DNA of 64,000 nucleotides from Flaccisagitta enflata (GCA_965153355.1 OZ231127.1:94488001-94552000), one strand, 5' to 3'; counted from the stretch's first letter, positions 13,140 through 24,226 are shown. Numbers and translations are program-made. The notes: generated by a model not told the origin, from the letters alone.

Positions 13140-14044
13140 CAGTAGATGTCGTCTAGACTTGGAAATACAGGGGAATTCATTACAGGAAGACAAATTTACT
13201 TAATAGACTGATATTTGGAATATAGACTAATAAAAGGATGCTTTGTTGTCCATGGGTGTTGGTTGCTATGGAAACACATTTTCATGTATTCACGCTAAAG
13301 TATCAATATTTTGAGAAATTTTTTTAAGGAACATTGTTTAAAATGAAATTTGCCACAACTTTCCCACAGTATGTTCTGTAAGAATATTGCTTGTTGCTTA
13401 GCCGTTACTTCAAGGGAGCGTAACTAGCATGTGACAGCCTATGATGCTCCACTGACTTCGCCGCCAGCGATATTCTTACAGAACATGCTGTAGGAAAGTT
13501 TTAACATTTTGATTTAAACAATGTTCCCTCAAAAATTTCTCAAAAAATTGATACCGTATTTTCTCTAAAAAGCGCCCCGGGCGCTTTTGAAATTAAAAAA
13601 AAAACTTTGCCATTTAACCCTCCAATTAGCGCCCCCTTTATATTGTAGATGAACTGTCATTCAGTCTATTTTTTTCATGAAAGGCTACCAAAATGCTGAA
13701 TTTGACTGAAGATGGAGATATTCCTTGCATATATCTGCTTGAAAGTCTGTGAAACTGGCTCATTGTGTTGTTTTATATCATCATTTTACTCAATATTTCT
13801 GTTCAAATCTCTTCTGAAAAGTATAACACTAAAAAAAAAAAGAGCTTTTTGGAGGGGGGGCGCTTTTTAGAAAAAATACGGTACTTTAGCGTAAATACAT
13901 GGAAATGTGTTTCCATGGCAACCAACACACATGGGCAATAAAGCATCCTTTTATTAGTTCATATTCACAATATCACTCTTTTAACTTTATTTGTCTTCCC
14001 GTAATGAATTCCCCCGTATGTCCAAGTCTAGACGACATCTACTG
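13140..14044. mobile_element. 905-bp palindromic element with nested insertion, TA duplication
   Basis: Termini CAGTAGATGTCGTCTAGACT are inverted copies, flanked by TA (13138-13139 and 14045-14046). The arms pair for about 260 bp, around a short centre near 13400-13445. The right arm carries a second element at 13554-13881. No transposase frame is present. Confidence 0.85.
13554..13881. mobile_element. 328-bp MITE nested in the right arm, TA duplication
   Basis: Terminal inverted repeat CCGTATTTTCTCTAAAAAGC plus GCCCC. It is flanked by TA at 13552-13553 and 13882-13883. The left arm of the host palindrome retains the uninterrupted sequence (reverse complement: ATTGATACTTTAGCG), giving the pre-insertion site with a single TA. 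Confidence 0.88.
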
Positions 14045-14503
14045 TATCTCATGCTGGAAATCAGGCATGAGGGCCTTGAAGTCAGCTTTCTCAAACTTTA
14101 AATCAGACATCAAAGGCTTTAAATCAATCCTCTTAGGTCTGAAATTTGTCTAAACAAACCTGAAATAAGCTCTCTCAAGACTGAAATCAACCTTCTCAAA
14201 CTTAAAATGAGCCTTTCAAACCTGTAAGTAGTCCCTTCAGGCCTGAGACTAACCTTCTGAGGCCAGACATCTTCCCTCAAAGGCTTAAAATCAGCTTCCT
14301 AAGGCAAAAAATCAAACTACTTGGGCTTGAATTCACTCTTCTCTGGGAAAAGACAGTACCCACAGGCTTGAAATCAGCCATTTCAAGCCTTATTCCACCT
14401 AGCTCCATTTTGGACTTATCCATGGCACCTCTTGGCATGAAAAGTGCTGCTCTTAATCTAATCAAGATTGATTGAAAACAAATATTTTTTCGGGAAACAC
14501 ATA

Positions 14504-15126
14504 CAGTACGATGGGAGCAATGACGACCTAGAGGATAGATTTTAGGTATCTTAATTTTGTTTATATCTTAAAATATTTGAGATCTAGGTTAGTTAAAAGT
14601 TGCTCTATCGAGTGAAAATGTTTGCGTCTCTCAAACTTTAACTTGCGACTTGACCTCATCAAGATTTCATTTTTCAAAGTTTTAACCTATTTCAATAAAT
14701 CGGGTGGAAAATTTTATATGGTTTTGAAAAAAAAAATCAGCTTAATTGGTCAATTTTTACAGATTTCATGGCTATTTTAAGTTTTGACCAAAAGCTAATT
14801 TGCATAAGTTTTGACCAAAAGCTAATTTGCATAACTTTTGTTTATTAAACATAGCCGTAAATCCTGTAAAAATGGTCCAATTGAGCTGATCTTTTTTCTC
14901 AAAACTATATAAAATTTTTTGCCCGATCTAATGAAATAGTTTAGAACCTTGAAAAATGAAGTCTTGATGAGGTCAAGTCACAAGTTGAAGTTTAAGAGAC
15001 GCAAATACATTCGCTCAATAGAGCAACCTCAATTAGCCTAGATCTTGAATGTTTTATAACACAATTAAAATTAAGATACCTAAAATCTATCCTCCAGTCT
15101 AGGTCGTCATTGCTCCCATCGTACTG
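14504..15126. mobile_element. 623-bp long-arm palindromic element
   Basis: The ends CAGTACGATGGGAGCAATGA pair with TCATTGCTCCCATCGTACTG. The arms extend about 300 bp to a centre near 14810. The left side carries TA and the right side TG. A direct duplication of TTTTGACCAAAAGCTAATTT lies at the centre. Fully folded, it would form a very long imperfect hairpin RNA if transcribed. Confidence 0.8.
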
Positions 15127-15184
15127 TGAGTTTTTTACAAAACATTTGCCCTTTAAGGTGGCTGCCTTGCTTTCACCCCACTAC

Positions 15185-15400
15185 CTTGCCACAGCGATTA
15201 AGCAGGGCAACAGGTATTGCTGATCATGTGCAATCCTTGGGATGAATGATGTTATGTCGCTTTTTATGCGACTCTACACCTCACTTTGTCCATCTTTTGG
15301 TTAGTCCATCTTTCCGTCGAGCTCTCTATCCATCCATCCAGCTGTCCATCCATCCCGCCGATTGTCAGTCCATCATAAACTTGAATTTTCATCTTTTTTA
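15185..15400 (-). mobile_element. Decayed family C end joined to a partial type-1 HINE-like element
   Basis: GCAGGGCAACAGGTATTGCT at 15204 resembles the family C outer end. From 15252 there is ATGTCGCTTTTTATGCGACT plus CTACACC, a degenerate terminal hairpin, followed by GTCCATC-type core units to about 15375. The AACAAGGCC end is missing. Confidence 0.55.
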
Positions 15401-15486
15401 CCCACTTTACCCATTTTACCCAATTTTACAAATTTCATATTGAATTCTTTAACTTATGCAATTTTACCTATCATGTAAACATTGTC

Positions 15487-15721
15487 TTTTAGTTGCAGAC
15501 ACGCAACTCTACAAGAGACTTTGTCTGCCCAACCATCTCCCTTGGGTCCGTCCGTGATGATCGAGTTGAAAAGTGTGAAATCACGCATTCCTGATGCTGC
15601 ACCTATGTTTGTCTGTGTGTGTGATAAAGCATGGGATGAGGGGGGGGCATGGATGGGGCTTGCTTGCCCCTGCACAGTGCACACCCGTCCGCAATGATAT
15701 TGTGACCCCGCGTCACAAGTT
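15487..15721 (-). mobile_element. Type-2 HINE-like element
   Basis: Hairpin GTTGCAGACACGCAAC, then CTCTACAAGAGACTTTGTC, a short GTCC core, the interior, and the far end CACCCGTCCGCAATGATATT with GTGACCCCGCGTCAC. The latter is itself a small hairpin. Confidence 0.72.
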
Positions 15722-15877
15722 CCGACGCACGCGACGTTGTTCATAGATACTTATTTGCTTAAAATGTGCAGGGGAGAATCAAGGCCATATTCTTTTCCCA
15801 TTTTTAAGTAATGGCGATGGTTTTTTCAAAAATCATCATCTTAATCATCTTAATCATCCTTATCCTTTTAAACATAA

Positions 15878-15882
15878 TCATT

Positions 15883-15964
<82 letters not shown>

Positions 15965-15966
15965 CT

Positions 15967-15998
<32 letters not shown>

Positions 15999-16050
15999 TT
16001 CATCATCATCATCATCATCATCCTCATCATCATCATCATCATCATCATCG

Positions 16051-16100
<50 letters not shown>

Positions 16101-16128
16101 GTCATCATCATCTTCATCATCGTTGTTG
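15878..16128. repeat. (ATC)n microsatellite, about 250 bp
   Basis: Trinucleotide array with few interruptions, ending in (GTT)n. It is open in several frames for trivial reasons (poly-Ile, poly-Ser, poly-Met). Confidence 0.95.
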
Positions 16129-16463
16129 TTGTTGTTGTTGCCGGGGATCGTGGCAACCTGATGATCTTCACTCCGGGCAACCTTATCACCCCATCAGTGA
16201 TCAGCCTATTTGACGATATAAAAGTGAAGATATTTTTTTAATGGAGATAGAAAAGTCAAAATAGAAAAAGCAAGAGAGAGGAATTTGGAAGTCACAAAAT
16301 TGCAAGCAAATTTAAGACAAAAATTACAAAAAGAAAAAGGCAATGGAAGTAATTTAGAAACGAGAGGGAATAGAAAGGGAGAATGCTAGAGGGTGCACAT
16401 TATGTAATGTGGAGGAGGATGGCGACGAGGACGAGGTCTAACTCTCAAAAGATCCCTGTATTG
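16129..16463. other. No recognisable gene
   Basis: Short unique sequence between arrays. Nothing supportable. Confidence 0.4.
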
Positions 16464-16514
16464 GAAAACGAGGACGAGGACAAGATCGAGGACGAGGACG
16501 AGGGCGAGGAAAAG

Positions 16515-16569
<55 letters not shown>

Positions 16570-16870
16570 TGGACAAGGACGAAGACGAGGACGAGGAATA
16601 GGACAAGGACGAGGACGAGGACGTGGACAAGGACGAAGACGAGGACGAGGAATAGGACAAGAATGCGGGCTAGGACAAGGACAAGAATGAGCATGAGGAG
16701 GGCAAGGAGAAGGACAAGGAGGACAAGGAGGACAATGGTGAGGACAAGGACGAGGACAAGGACGAGGACGAGGAAGAGGACCAGGAAGAGAACGAGGAGA
16801 AAGGCGAGGACAAGGAGGAAGGGGAGGAGGATGAGGAGGAGGGTGAAGAGGACGAGGAGCGAGAGAACAA
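16464..16870. repeat. (GGACGA)n hexanucleotide array with higher-order units
   Basis: Starts as pure GACGAG/GGACGA and develops a higher-order repeat of about 54 bp (GACGTGGACAAGGACGAAGA) repeated at 16565-16650, then drifts to GGAGGACAAG. The Arg/Pro and Asp/Glu frames are artefacts. Confidence 0.88.
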
Positions 16871-17012
16871 GAAATTGAAGAATGCGAGAGGTGGTACGAA
16901 AAAGACGAAGATAAGCGTCGGTATGATGAATGAGTTAAAATCGTGTTATGGGTATCGCCATCACCGGCGTCTTTGCTGTCGCCTCCGGCGCGGCCGCGCG
17001 GCGTCCTTGTTG

Positions 17013-17800
17013 CCATCATCATCGTTTTCAATATCATTAACCTCTTTGTTGTCATCATCATCGTCTTTGTTGTCATTAAATTCTTTGTTATAATCATCGT
17101 CATCTTTCTCATCATTAACCTGTTTGTTGTCATCATCATCTTCTTTGTTGTCATCAGCCTCTTTGTTGTCATCATCGTCGTCTTTTCTGTTATCAACCTC
17201 TTTGTTATCACCAACGTCGTCTTCCTTATCATTAACCTATTTGTTATCATCGTCATCGTCTTTGTTGTCATCAACCTTGTTGTTGTCATCATCATCATCA
17301 TCATCATCTTCCTTATCATCAACTTCTTTGTCGTCATGGTTGTTGTCTTTGTTGTCATTAACCTCTTTGTTGTCATCATCATTGTCTTTCTTGTCATTAA
17401 TCTCCTTGTTGTCATCATTTTCATCTTTGTTATCATTAACCTCTTTGTTGTCATCATCATCGTCTTTGTTGTCATTACTCTCGTTGTTGTCATCATCATC
17501 ATCTTCCTTATCAATAACCTCTTTGTTGTCGTCATCATCGTCTTTGTTGTCATTAATCTCCTTGTTGTCATCTTTTCCATCTTTGTTATCGTTAAGCTCT
17601 TTGTTTTCTTCATTGTCTTCCCTATCATTAACCTCCTTGTTGTCATTACCTTCATCTTTATTGTCATTAACCTCTTTGTTGTCATCATGGTCATCTTTGT
17701 TGTTACTAACCTCAGCTATTAGTTGAGTTGTCATCATCTTCGTCTTCTACCTTATCATTGACCACTTTGTTGTCATCATATCTGTCATTTTACCTTAATT
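17013..17800. repeat. Minisatellite of TCATTAACCTCTTTGTTGTC units
   Basis: Variable-length units (about 27-45 bp) built from CTCTTTGTTGTCATCATC and TCATTAAC, with embedded ATC triplets. Both strands are open for 160-260 codons because of the composition. There is no evidence of a real gene. Confidence 0.82.
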
Positions 17801-17895
17801 TTTTTTTTGTCATCACCGACATTTTTCAGAACGTGCAATAATTGAGATTTAGAATAGTTGAATGCGATCTTCCATAGTATGATAGCTGAAAAGTT

Positions 17896-18978
17896 ATGAT
17901 AGATATTAGCAAAGTGGTCGTTTTCCCTAGAAATTTCCGATTAAGCAACTCGGGACGCCGCGTATCCGGCAATACTTCGTGCTTAGAAGTAATCTTAGTG
18001 GGACTCATATTTATGGCTGAGTCGGATCTTCGTTCTTTTTACCGATCAGTAAATTCTGTGTTGAATGTACTTAAAAAACCCGATGAAGCAGTTCAAATGC
18101 AACTCCTTTACTCCAACTGTATACGACGCACTGAAAATTGACCTGGAAGAACTTACCCAGAGGACGTAGTTACCATTTCCATCATTGATTTTGCTTCAGT
18201 CAATATCTCATTTTTTTCCAACCTTGAAATGTTAAGTTTAGAAGGATCTCCATACTGTACTCGCCAAATGAGATGAATGCAAAATGATTGAGAGAAATTC
18301 GATGATAAAGCGCCAAAAAAATAAAGAAATTATATACAACCATCTCATTTATGCTTAGACAGAATTACAAATTTGCATAGAAAATCAAAATATCAACAAA
18401 ATAAGAACATAGCGCGCTCAGTACATGATTTAGGGATCGCGCTATGTTCTTATTTTGTTGATATTTTGATTTTTTATGCAAATTTGTAATTCTGTGTAGG
18501 TCATGGTACAATAACAAATTGAATTTTTCCATGTTTTTTGCCTATTTTTCAACCATAAAATGAGAAGTTTAGAGGTTAAAACTGGCATGTGAAAGATTAT
18601 CCATGCAAAATGTATCGATTCACATCTTTATTGTTAACACCCAAGAAAAAAATTTCAGCTAATTTCATTTTATAAAAATCATGATTCATTGGGCATGGGT
18701 AGCAGATTCTATGCTAATTTTCAGTGCGACATACCAACAATATCCTATGGTGGTGCCATTAAAGAATATACGGCGCGAGAAATGTCTGACTGCGACACTG
18801 CTGTAAATGATGCAATACGGTTAATCAATACGCAAAATTTTTACGTACCAAATATGGCAGAGCACGAGAACATTACGTGAAAGCTTTGGCTATCTTTCTT
18901 TGCATGAAATTTTTGCTAAAGCAAAAAGATAAGGTTCATCTGGCCCTTCCTTACCATCCCAATACTGTGTTATCCTAA
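17896..18978 (+). pseudogene. Decayed non-LTR reverse-transcriptase C-terminal fragment, split by a MITE
   Basis: Left part (to 18120) encodes RSFYRSVNSVLNVLKKPDEA and QLLYSNCI. The right part resumes at 18734 with PTISYGGAIKEYTAREM and DCDTAVNDAIRLI, then ESFGYLSLHEIFAKAK and, after a frame slip, KVHLALPYHPNTVLS. This pattern resembles the end of ORF2 in RTE-like non-LTR retrotransposons, where a reverse transcriptase is used for target-primed insertion. It is dead: stops after 18880, at least two frame slips, and a 607-bp insertion between the two halves. Family assignment rests on remembered similarity only. Confidence 0.6.
18124..18730. mobile_element. 607-bp TIR element interrupting the RT fragment
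   Basis: The ends pair as CGCACTGAAAATT and AATTTTCAGTGCG. The trinucleotide ATA flanks both sides (18121-18123 and 18731-18733), and removal of the element with one ATA leaves the reverse-transcriptase frame continuous. Inside is a second compact palindrome (18360-18496) with nearly perfect 58-bp arms beginning CAGAATTACAAATTTGCATA and a 20-bp loop. Confidence 0.75.
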
Positions 18979-18982
18979 GTGT

Positions 18983-19806
18983 TTTAAAGTCGAAAACAGT
19001 CTTCGACTTTTTGACATATTCGAGAGAAACAGGGTTTTCATTTTCTTATGAGAAAGTTGAGCATCTCCACCGACCAATTGGGGCCTCCAATGAAATTGAT
19101 AGGGTAAGTAAATTTGATAATTCTCTTTCATTTGGCGCCAAGCAGAATGCTCTACGACAAATATTTTTCGCGCTATGACTTTTTAAAGATTTATTTATGA
19201 AAAACTCGAATGAAATTTTTTTTTATTTTTTACGATTTTGTGTAGGATCAATGAAGAGTGTATTTATGTTTGTTTGAGCATGCAAATACAAGAAAACATG
19301 TTTATGAGCACAGCTGCTCATCTGTAAGGGCGTTTTTGAGCATTTCCGCTCATTTAGCTAACTTGGCTCAGTCTGTTCTTTCTGATTTCAAATATGATAA
19401 ATGAATGAATATTTTTAAACTTGTTTAAGCAAGCAAATAAAAAAACATGTCAGTGAGCAGAGCTGCTCATCTGTGAAGGCGTTTTCAAGTATTCTAGCTC
19501 ATTTAGCTCATTTAGCTTGTGCTTTTTCTTTGATTTTAAACAGGATAAATAAATTAATGTTTTGATTTAAGCATGCAAATACAAGAAAGCATGTCAGTGA
19601 GCAAAGCTGGTTGTCTGGTTGAATCATTTTGATCATTTTAGCTCATCTAGCTCATTTGGCTCAGTCCTATTTTTCTCTGATTTTCAGTGCAGTCAATACA
19701 TACAATTGCTTTTGATTTGATCTAACAAAATTTCAGTGACTGAAGATGGTGAAAAGTGACCAATGCTTACGACTTTTTTCCTCACGGCGACAGCCGCCAT
19801 TACTGG
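18983..19806 (+). mobile_element. Family A element, copy 3
   Basis: Full length: left hairpin (AAAGTCG ... CTTCGACTTT), three internal ~145-bp units, terminus CTCACGGCGACAGCCGCC plus ATTACTGG. Its left end abuts the 3' end of the reverse-transcriptase fragment, and its right end abuts the inverted-repeat segment shared with 1-262. Confidence 0.78.
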
Positions 19807-20068
19807 TATTCATAAAGTTCATAAGTGTTTTCACGATTACCGCGTCAAGGTCATGCTCGCTACATCTTTATGTCATAAAATCGATTATAATGTCTGAAAG
19901 AAGATCGTTCGTTCGATCTTATTCTGTATGTATATGGTAATGAGTATGAAATTGTTGAACGAATAAAACTCGTTATGTATTTCACACGTTAGAACTCAAA
20001 AGGGGGGCATGTCTTTTATCTAACAGGGCAGCCTACACGTTTTTGTGTTTTTATGCTTCTTTTATGAT
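19807..20068 (+). repeat. Partner of the inverted repeat at 1-262
   Basis: Reverse-complementary to the start of the window over 262 bp with scattered mismatches (GTTTTCACGATTACCGCGTC near its left end; CCTACACGTTTTTGTGTTTT near its right end). Confidence 0.8.
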
Positions 20069-20141
20069 ATCAATAAACCAAAAAACCTCCTCTTTTTTTT
20101 CACTCACACCAAAACCTCAGAGGTTATGCCTCGACAAACCT

Positions 20142-20675
20142 GGCATGCATTTGGGAGCTTCACATAGCAAAAGTTGGGAGTATCCCTTCACCCTACCTGG
20201 ATAATATGGAGGAGCAAAAATAATAGAGATGAACATTTTTCTTTTTTCAAAATTCCTTTATCTTCCGTTTTTGTTTTGGGCTTAGAGTTCCTACAGATTT
20301 ACCAGAATTCAGCAAAATCCTGTGTAGTTTTGTTACAAAAAGAACAATTATTTGTTTTAGAAAATCATAATGTTTGTGAAAAAAAACTAAAATATAAGAA
20401 CATAAGCTAGGAAAGAGCTTATGAAAGGGCAGATTAACAATTTTATGAAGAGTAGAAATTTGTAAAAGCTAATTCAAGAAATGTCAGCATATGGATTTAT
20501 ACCAATGCATTATGCAAATTAGGTCCTCAAAAACAATTTTTTAAAAAACCGGAGATGAATGATTTTTGATAAAAGAAAAATGATAAGGGTCTTAAAATGA
20601 GCTACTCTATATTAGGTAAAGAGGGTGTAAAGAAATAACCAACTTTTGCTATGTGAAGCACCCAAGGCATGCATG
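20142..20675. mobile_element. Palindromic MITE-like element
   Basis: The ends TTCACATAGCAAAAGTTGG and CCAACTTTTGCTATGTGAA are inverted copies, extended outward by GGCATGCAT on the left and GGCATGCAT on the right. About 534 bp, AT-rich, non-coding. Confidence 0.72.
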
Positions 20676-20910
20676 TGTAAGTATATGCATCCATACAAGG
20701 TGATGTATCTTTATTTGAAAGCAGCCATAACCTGACTTATGCTTTAATATCATTACGTACTTTGAAACCATCAACAGCCTGACATGCCTGATCTGATATA
20801 AAGGTTTTTGTTATGGATGCATGTTATGCATGTTATCTATCCCCACGTCCACTTAGGGCGTGTTACTACTGACAACAAAAAAACATTCATTCCCGCCAAA
20901 CGCGTGCACA
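20676..20910. other. No recognisable feature
   Basis: Unique sequence. Nothing supportable. Confidence 0.4.
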
Positions 20911-21270
20911 CTGTAAACACTGGGGGGGTCGGTAACAACGAACTTTGGAAATGCCAGTCGGACATATGACCAAAGTGAGCAAAAAAACGATTTATAAACA
21001 CATGTGAAAGGAAAAAGGAGTCACACCATATCATTTACAGTCGTGCCACACCCCTTATTTACATTGTAATGAATAGGGAGAAGGAAGAGGAAGAGGAAGC
21101 TCCTATTCTTTACTATGGGAAAGGTAGGGTTGGCACGACTATAAATGATAAAATCCCATGAACTTTTCCTTCTAGTTCTCAGGTTGTTTTGTGATTGAGC
21201 ATGGTCTGGTGATATGTCCGATTGGCATTTCCAAAGTAGGTTGATACCGACCCCCCCCAGTAAACACACA
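20911..21270. mobile_element. Palindromic element with ACTGGGGGGGTCGGTA ends
   Basis: The left CTGTAAACACTGGGGGGGTC and right GACCCCCCCCAGTAAACACA (reverse complement) pair, as do AACTTTGGAAATGCC and GGCATTTCCAAAGT further in, and GTCGTGCCA with TGGCACGAC at the centre. About 360 bp. Confidence 0.72.
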
Positions 21271-21599
21271 TTCCTGATCCTCAACCTTTCCATGAGGGAG
21301 TGAGCAAAGTGAATGAGCAAGCCTGTGAATGGAGCGTATAATAGAGCGGAGCGCTGCTGGGCGAGTGAGTGGAGAGAGCGGTGCGAGCGAACGAACGAAC
21401 AAACGAAGCGACTGAATGGCCCGTTAAAAATGCAGTTGTCTGTGACTAGAAACGCGCCCCTAATCAAATGCAAACGAGCTGCGTAACCAGCCTTGTTCAA
21501 TTTAAAGTTAAAAAGGCCAAAAAAAAAAAAAAAAAAAATCTGAACGTAAAGAAAATTCTAGTTTCAGTTGAAAAGGGGAAGAAAAGGAATTTCAAACAA
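21271..21599. other. No recognisable gene
   Basis: Unique sequence ending in an A-run near 21519-21537. Nothing supportable. Confidence 0.4.
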
Positions 21600-21812
21600 G
21601 TGACGCGGGGTCACAATATCGTTGCGGACGGGTGGGCAGGGGTATCCAACCTTCATCTACACCTCAAGCCCTATTCCACTCACACAAACGAACATACACA
21701 TAAGTATCTAAAACGCTTTTTTTTCCAATTCTTTAACTCGATGACCCCGGACCAACAGACCGACGGACGGACAAAGCCTCTTACAGTGTTGCGTTTCCGC
21801 AACTTAAAAAAA
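21600..21812 (+). mobile_element. Type-2 HINE-like element
   Basis: 5' small hairpin GTGACGCGGGGTCAC, subterminal word CGTTGCGGACGGGTGGGCAG, a core of ACCGACGGACGG, CAAAGCCTCTTACAG, then the hairpin GTTGCGTTTCCGCAAC before TTAAAA. Confidence 0.74.
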
Positions 21813-22067
21813 GTTATCATGGTTCTCAAGACTCAACTTTGTCCTTCTTTTTTTTTTTAGTTACAATTTTTAACTCAAAATTCCAAGTTGGCTTTTTTTT
21901 TTGCGAAATAACCTGAGTTCAGCCCCTCCATTTTTTTTTTCTATTTTTTTTTCTTCAATTTCATTTTCTTAAATTGTGATCTTTTATTTGTGGTTTTGTA
22001 CTTTTATTCTTCAACGTTTAAGGGCGTGTTTATTCCGCATTCTGCTTTTATATGGTTGCCCCTTTTC

Positions 22068-22495
22068 CAAAAAGGGCCACTCTTCTTTTTTTTTATAAGA
22101 ACCAAGTTTATGGACGTTAGGCTTGAAATCTTGAAAAATTTAAGAACATTGAAAGGTTTCATTTTGCGTCAGAATTTTTTTTAATATCTAAACAAGTACC
22201 CAGGGTTAGAGATCAGTAAAAGTTAAATCTAATTGATAGAATTTTCCATTTTTGAAGTATATTTTACAGAATACAGTACTATAATGTGTATTGTAATATT
22301 TTCTATACTTCTTACAACAACTGGTTTATAGTCCACCACTGTATATATGTATATCACTATGTTATACCTGAAATCATATTTATTAGATTAAGAACATTTT
22401 GAGAACATTCAAAGCTTAAGAGTTAAAACAGTCTAAAATTTAAGAGCATGGAAAGCTTGCCAAAAAAATGAAGTTCTTACAAAAAAAAAGTGTAC
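22068..22495. mobile_element. Palindrome-like element with ATAAGAAC / GTTCTTAC ends
   Basis: Left CACTCTTCTTTTTTTTTATA plus AGAAC and right GTTCTTACAAAAAAAAAGTG are inverted. Similar ends recur at 22537-22757 and around 61110-61215 and 62240-62335, suggesting a small family. Confidence 0.5.
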
Positions 22496-22536
22496 TCGGT
22501 CCTTTGCTCTTTGCCCTTTGCTCTCTTCAACAACAC

Positions 22537-22757
22537 TACACTTTTTTTTTTTGAGTAAGGACAAATTTTATAAGGACATGAGGCTAAAATTCTGCCAAAA
22601 ATTAAGGACATTTTAAGGACAAAGCCCAGCCTCAAATTTGAAAACCATAGAAAAGTATTAAGTCCATGCTAAGAACATTTCAGGCTGGAATTTTCAAAAA
22701 TTTAAGGACATCCCAGCCTCAGCAAAAAATTACTGGTCCTTATATAAAAAAAAGAGT
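22537..22757. mobile_element. 221-bp element with ACACTTTTTTTTT / AAAAAAAGAGTGT ends
   Basis: Imperfect inverted repeats at both ends (TAAGGACAA and GTCCTTATA), with AAGGACAT words repeated inside. Non-coding. Confidence 0.5.
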
Positions 22758-22955
22758 GTATGCATACTCTGCTCCCATACTCTTCCTTTACTGCTCGCTA
22801 ACTACTGTAGTGGATTTTCGTAGCCCTTCAACAACAAAAAATAGAAATTAAGAAAAAATGGTAACCTAATTGTCGTGGACTGTTTTTGTTCACCTGATTT
22901 GAGAAACAAAAAAAAACATATTTATTCACCTGGAGACTCTTCATCTTCCAAAAAA

Positions 22956-23062
22956 AACAAGGCCAAGTAGGCCAATAGGTGCGTCAAAGGTTGGCGTGAC
23001 CGACTGACCGACAGACCGACAGACAGACATGACCAGTTAAAGAGGTGCGTTGGCACGACATT
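22956..23062 (+). mobile_element. Type-3 HINE-like element, short
   Basis: AACAAGGCCAAGTAGGCC at the 5' end, subterminal AGGTGCGTC, a core of GACCGACAGACC, then AGAGGTGCGTTGGCACGAC, a degenerate hairpin. Confidence 0.68.
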
Positions 23063-23192
23063 TCCGATGTTATCGAGTTACCATTTCGAAATAGTTGGTC
23101 AGTCGGTCAAACTCAATGCTTTCGTTGGTAAGTAATTCAGCATAATTCTAAAATCAGAGGTCTAGATTTGTGTCAGCTCTCATTGGTATTTC

Positions 23193-23331
23193 TTTTTAGG
23201 TGCGACAAAGCACCTCTATAACTGGCTGTGTCCGTTGGTTGGTTGGTCGGTCGGTTGGTCTGTTGGTCTGTTGGTAACGCATTCGTTCGACGATCCACAC
23301 CGTCGCACCTATTGGCCTACTTGGCCTTGTT
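23193..23331 (-). mobile_element. Type-3 HINE-like element, intact reference copy
   Basis: Hairpin AGGTGCGACAAAGCACCT, CTCTATAACTGGCTGTGTCC, a GTTGGTCGGTCG core, subterminal CGTCGCACCT (an exact inverse of the hairpin arm), then GGCCTACTTGGCCTTGTT. About 139 bp, with no coding capacity. Confidence 0.8.
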
Positions 23332-23402
23332 CATTTAAGTTCTATCATTCTATCTAAGTTCTATCATTCTTTGCTTCTAGGTTGTCTGGCTATAGTCTTC
23401 TT

Positions 23403-23607
23403 TTTTAGTCGCGTGCACGCGACTCTACAACCCACTCTGTCGGTCTGTCGGTCTGTTGGTCTGTCGGTCTCTCGGTCTGTTGGACTGTCGGTCTGTCGGT
23501 CTGTCGGTCTGTCGGTCTGTCGGTCGGTCGGTCCGTCACGCTTAGCTTTTTTTCGCCACCCCTGCCCACCCGCACGCGACTTAGGTAGCCGTGTATCCGG
23601 CCTTGTT
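23403..23607 (-). mobile_element. Type-1 HINE-like element with long GTCN core
   Basis: Perfect hairpin AGTCGCGTGCACGCGACT; about 100 bp of GTCGGTCTGTCGGTC-type core (23438-23538); GCCCACCCGCACGCGACT; and the end GTAGCCGTGTATCCGGCC plus TTGTT. Confidence 0.82.
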
Positions 23608-23920
23608 TTCAACCTAAATCGTCTGTCTTGAATGCTTATTTACATGCCTAAGTAGTCTGCTTCTTTTTTTTTTTTTTTTTTTGTCTGTCTCTCGAATGCT
23701 TATTTACATGCTGAAGTTCTCTTTCACTTTTTCCAACTCAAAGGAATTAAAAAAAAGAAAAATGTGAAAATTCGACTTCGAGTCAAGACGGGATTTTTCT
23801 TGCGGGCAAAACAAAAAAAGAAAAAGAAAAGAAAAAAAGAATAAAAGAAAGAAAAATGAAAAAAAAATGATAAGAAATGAAGTGATTGTCGCCGTTGTAA
23901 CAACAAAATGCCGCCATCGC

Positions 23921-23928
23921 CTTTGTCG

Positions 23929-23969
<41 letters not shown>

Positions 23970-23971
23970 GC

Positions 23972-24003
<32 letters not shown>

Positions 24004-24120
24004 TTGTTGTTGTTGTTGTTGTTGTTGCTGTTTTGGTTGCTGTTGTTGTTATGTCCTTACTGTCTGTATTATTGTATAAAGACGACGACAACAACAACGG
24101 TAACAACGACAACTACAACA

Positions 24121-24177
<57 letters not shown>

Positions 24178-24191
24178 TAGACGACGACGTA

Positions 24192-24226
<35 letters not shown>

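Larger units (their letters stand above)
13040..14420. repeat. Minisatellite (~21 bp, GGCCTGAAATCAGCCTTCTC type) split by a palindromic element
   Basis: Units occur at 13040-13137 and resume at 14047, continuing to about 14420 in the same phase family. The element at 13140-14044 therefore landed inside an existing array. The units resemble the internal minisatellite of family C, but no flanking family C ends are seen here. Confidence 0.7.

Noticed and set aside
16386-17737. Open frames of up to 418 codons with Thr/Met/Lys and Arg/Pro repeats
   Set aside because: Produced by the GGACGA and CTCTTTGTTGTCATC minisatellites. Both strands are open at once and no domain or splice structure is seen.
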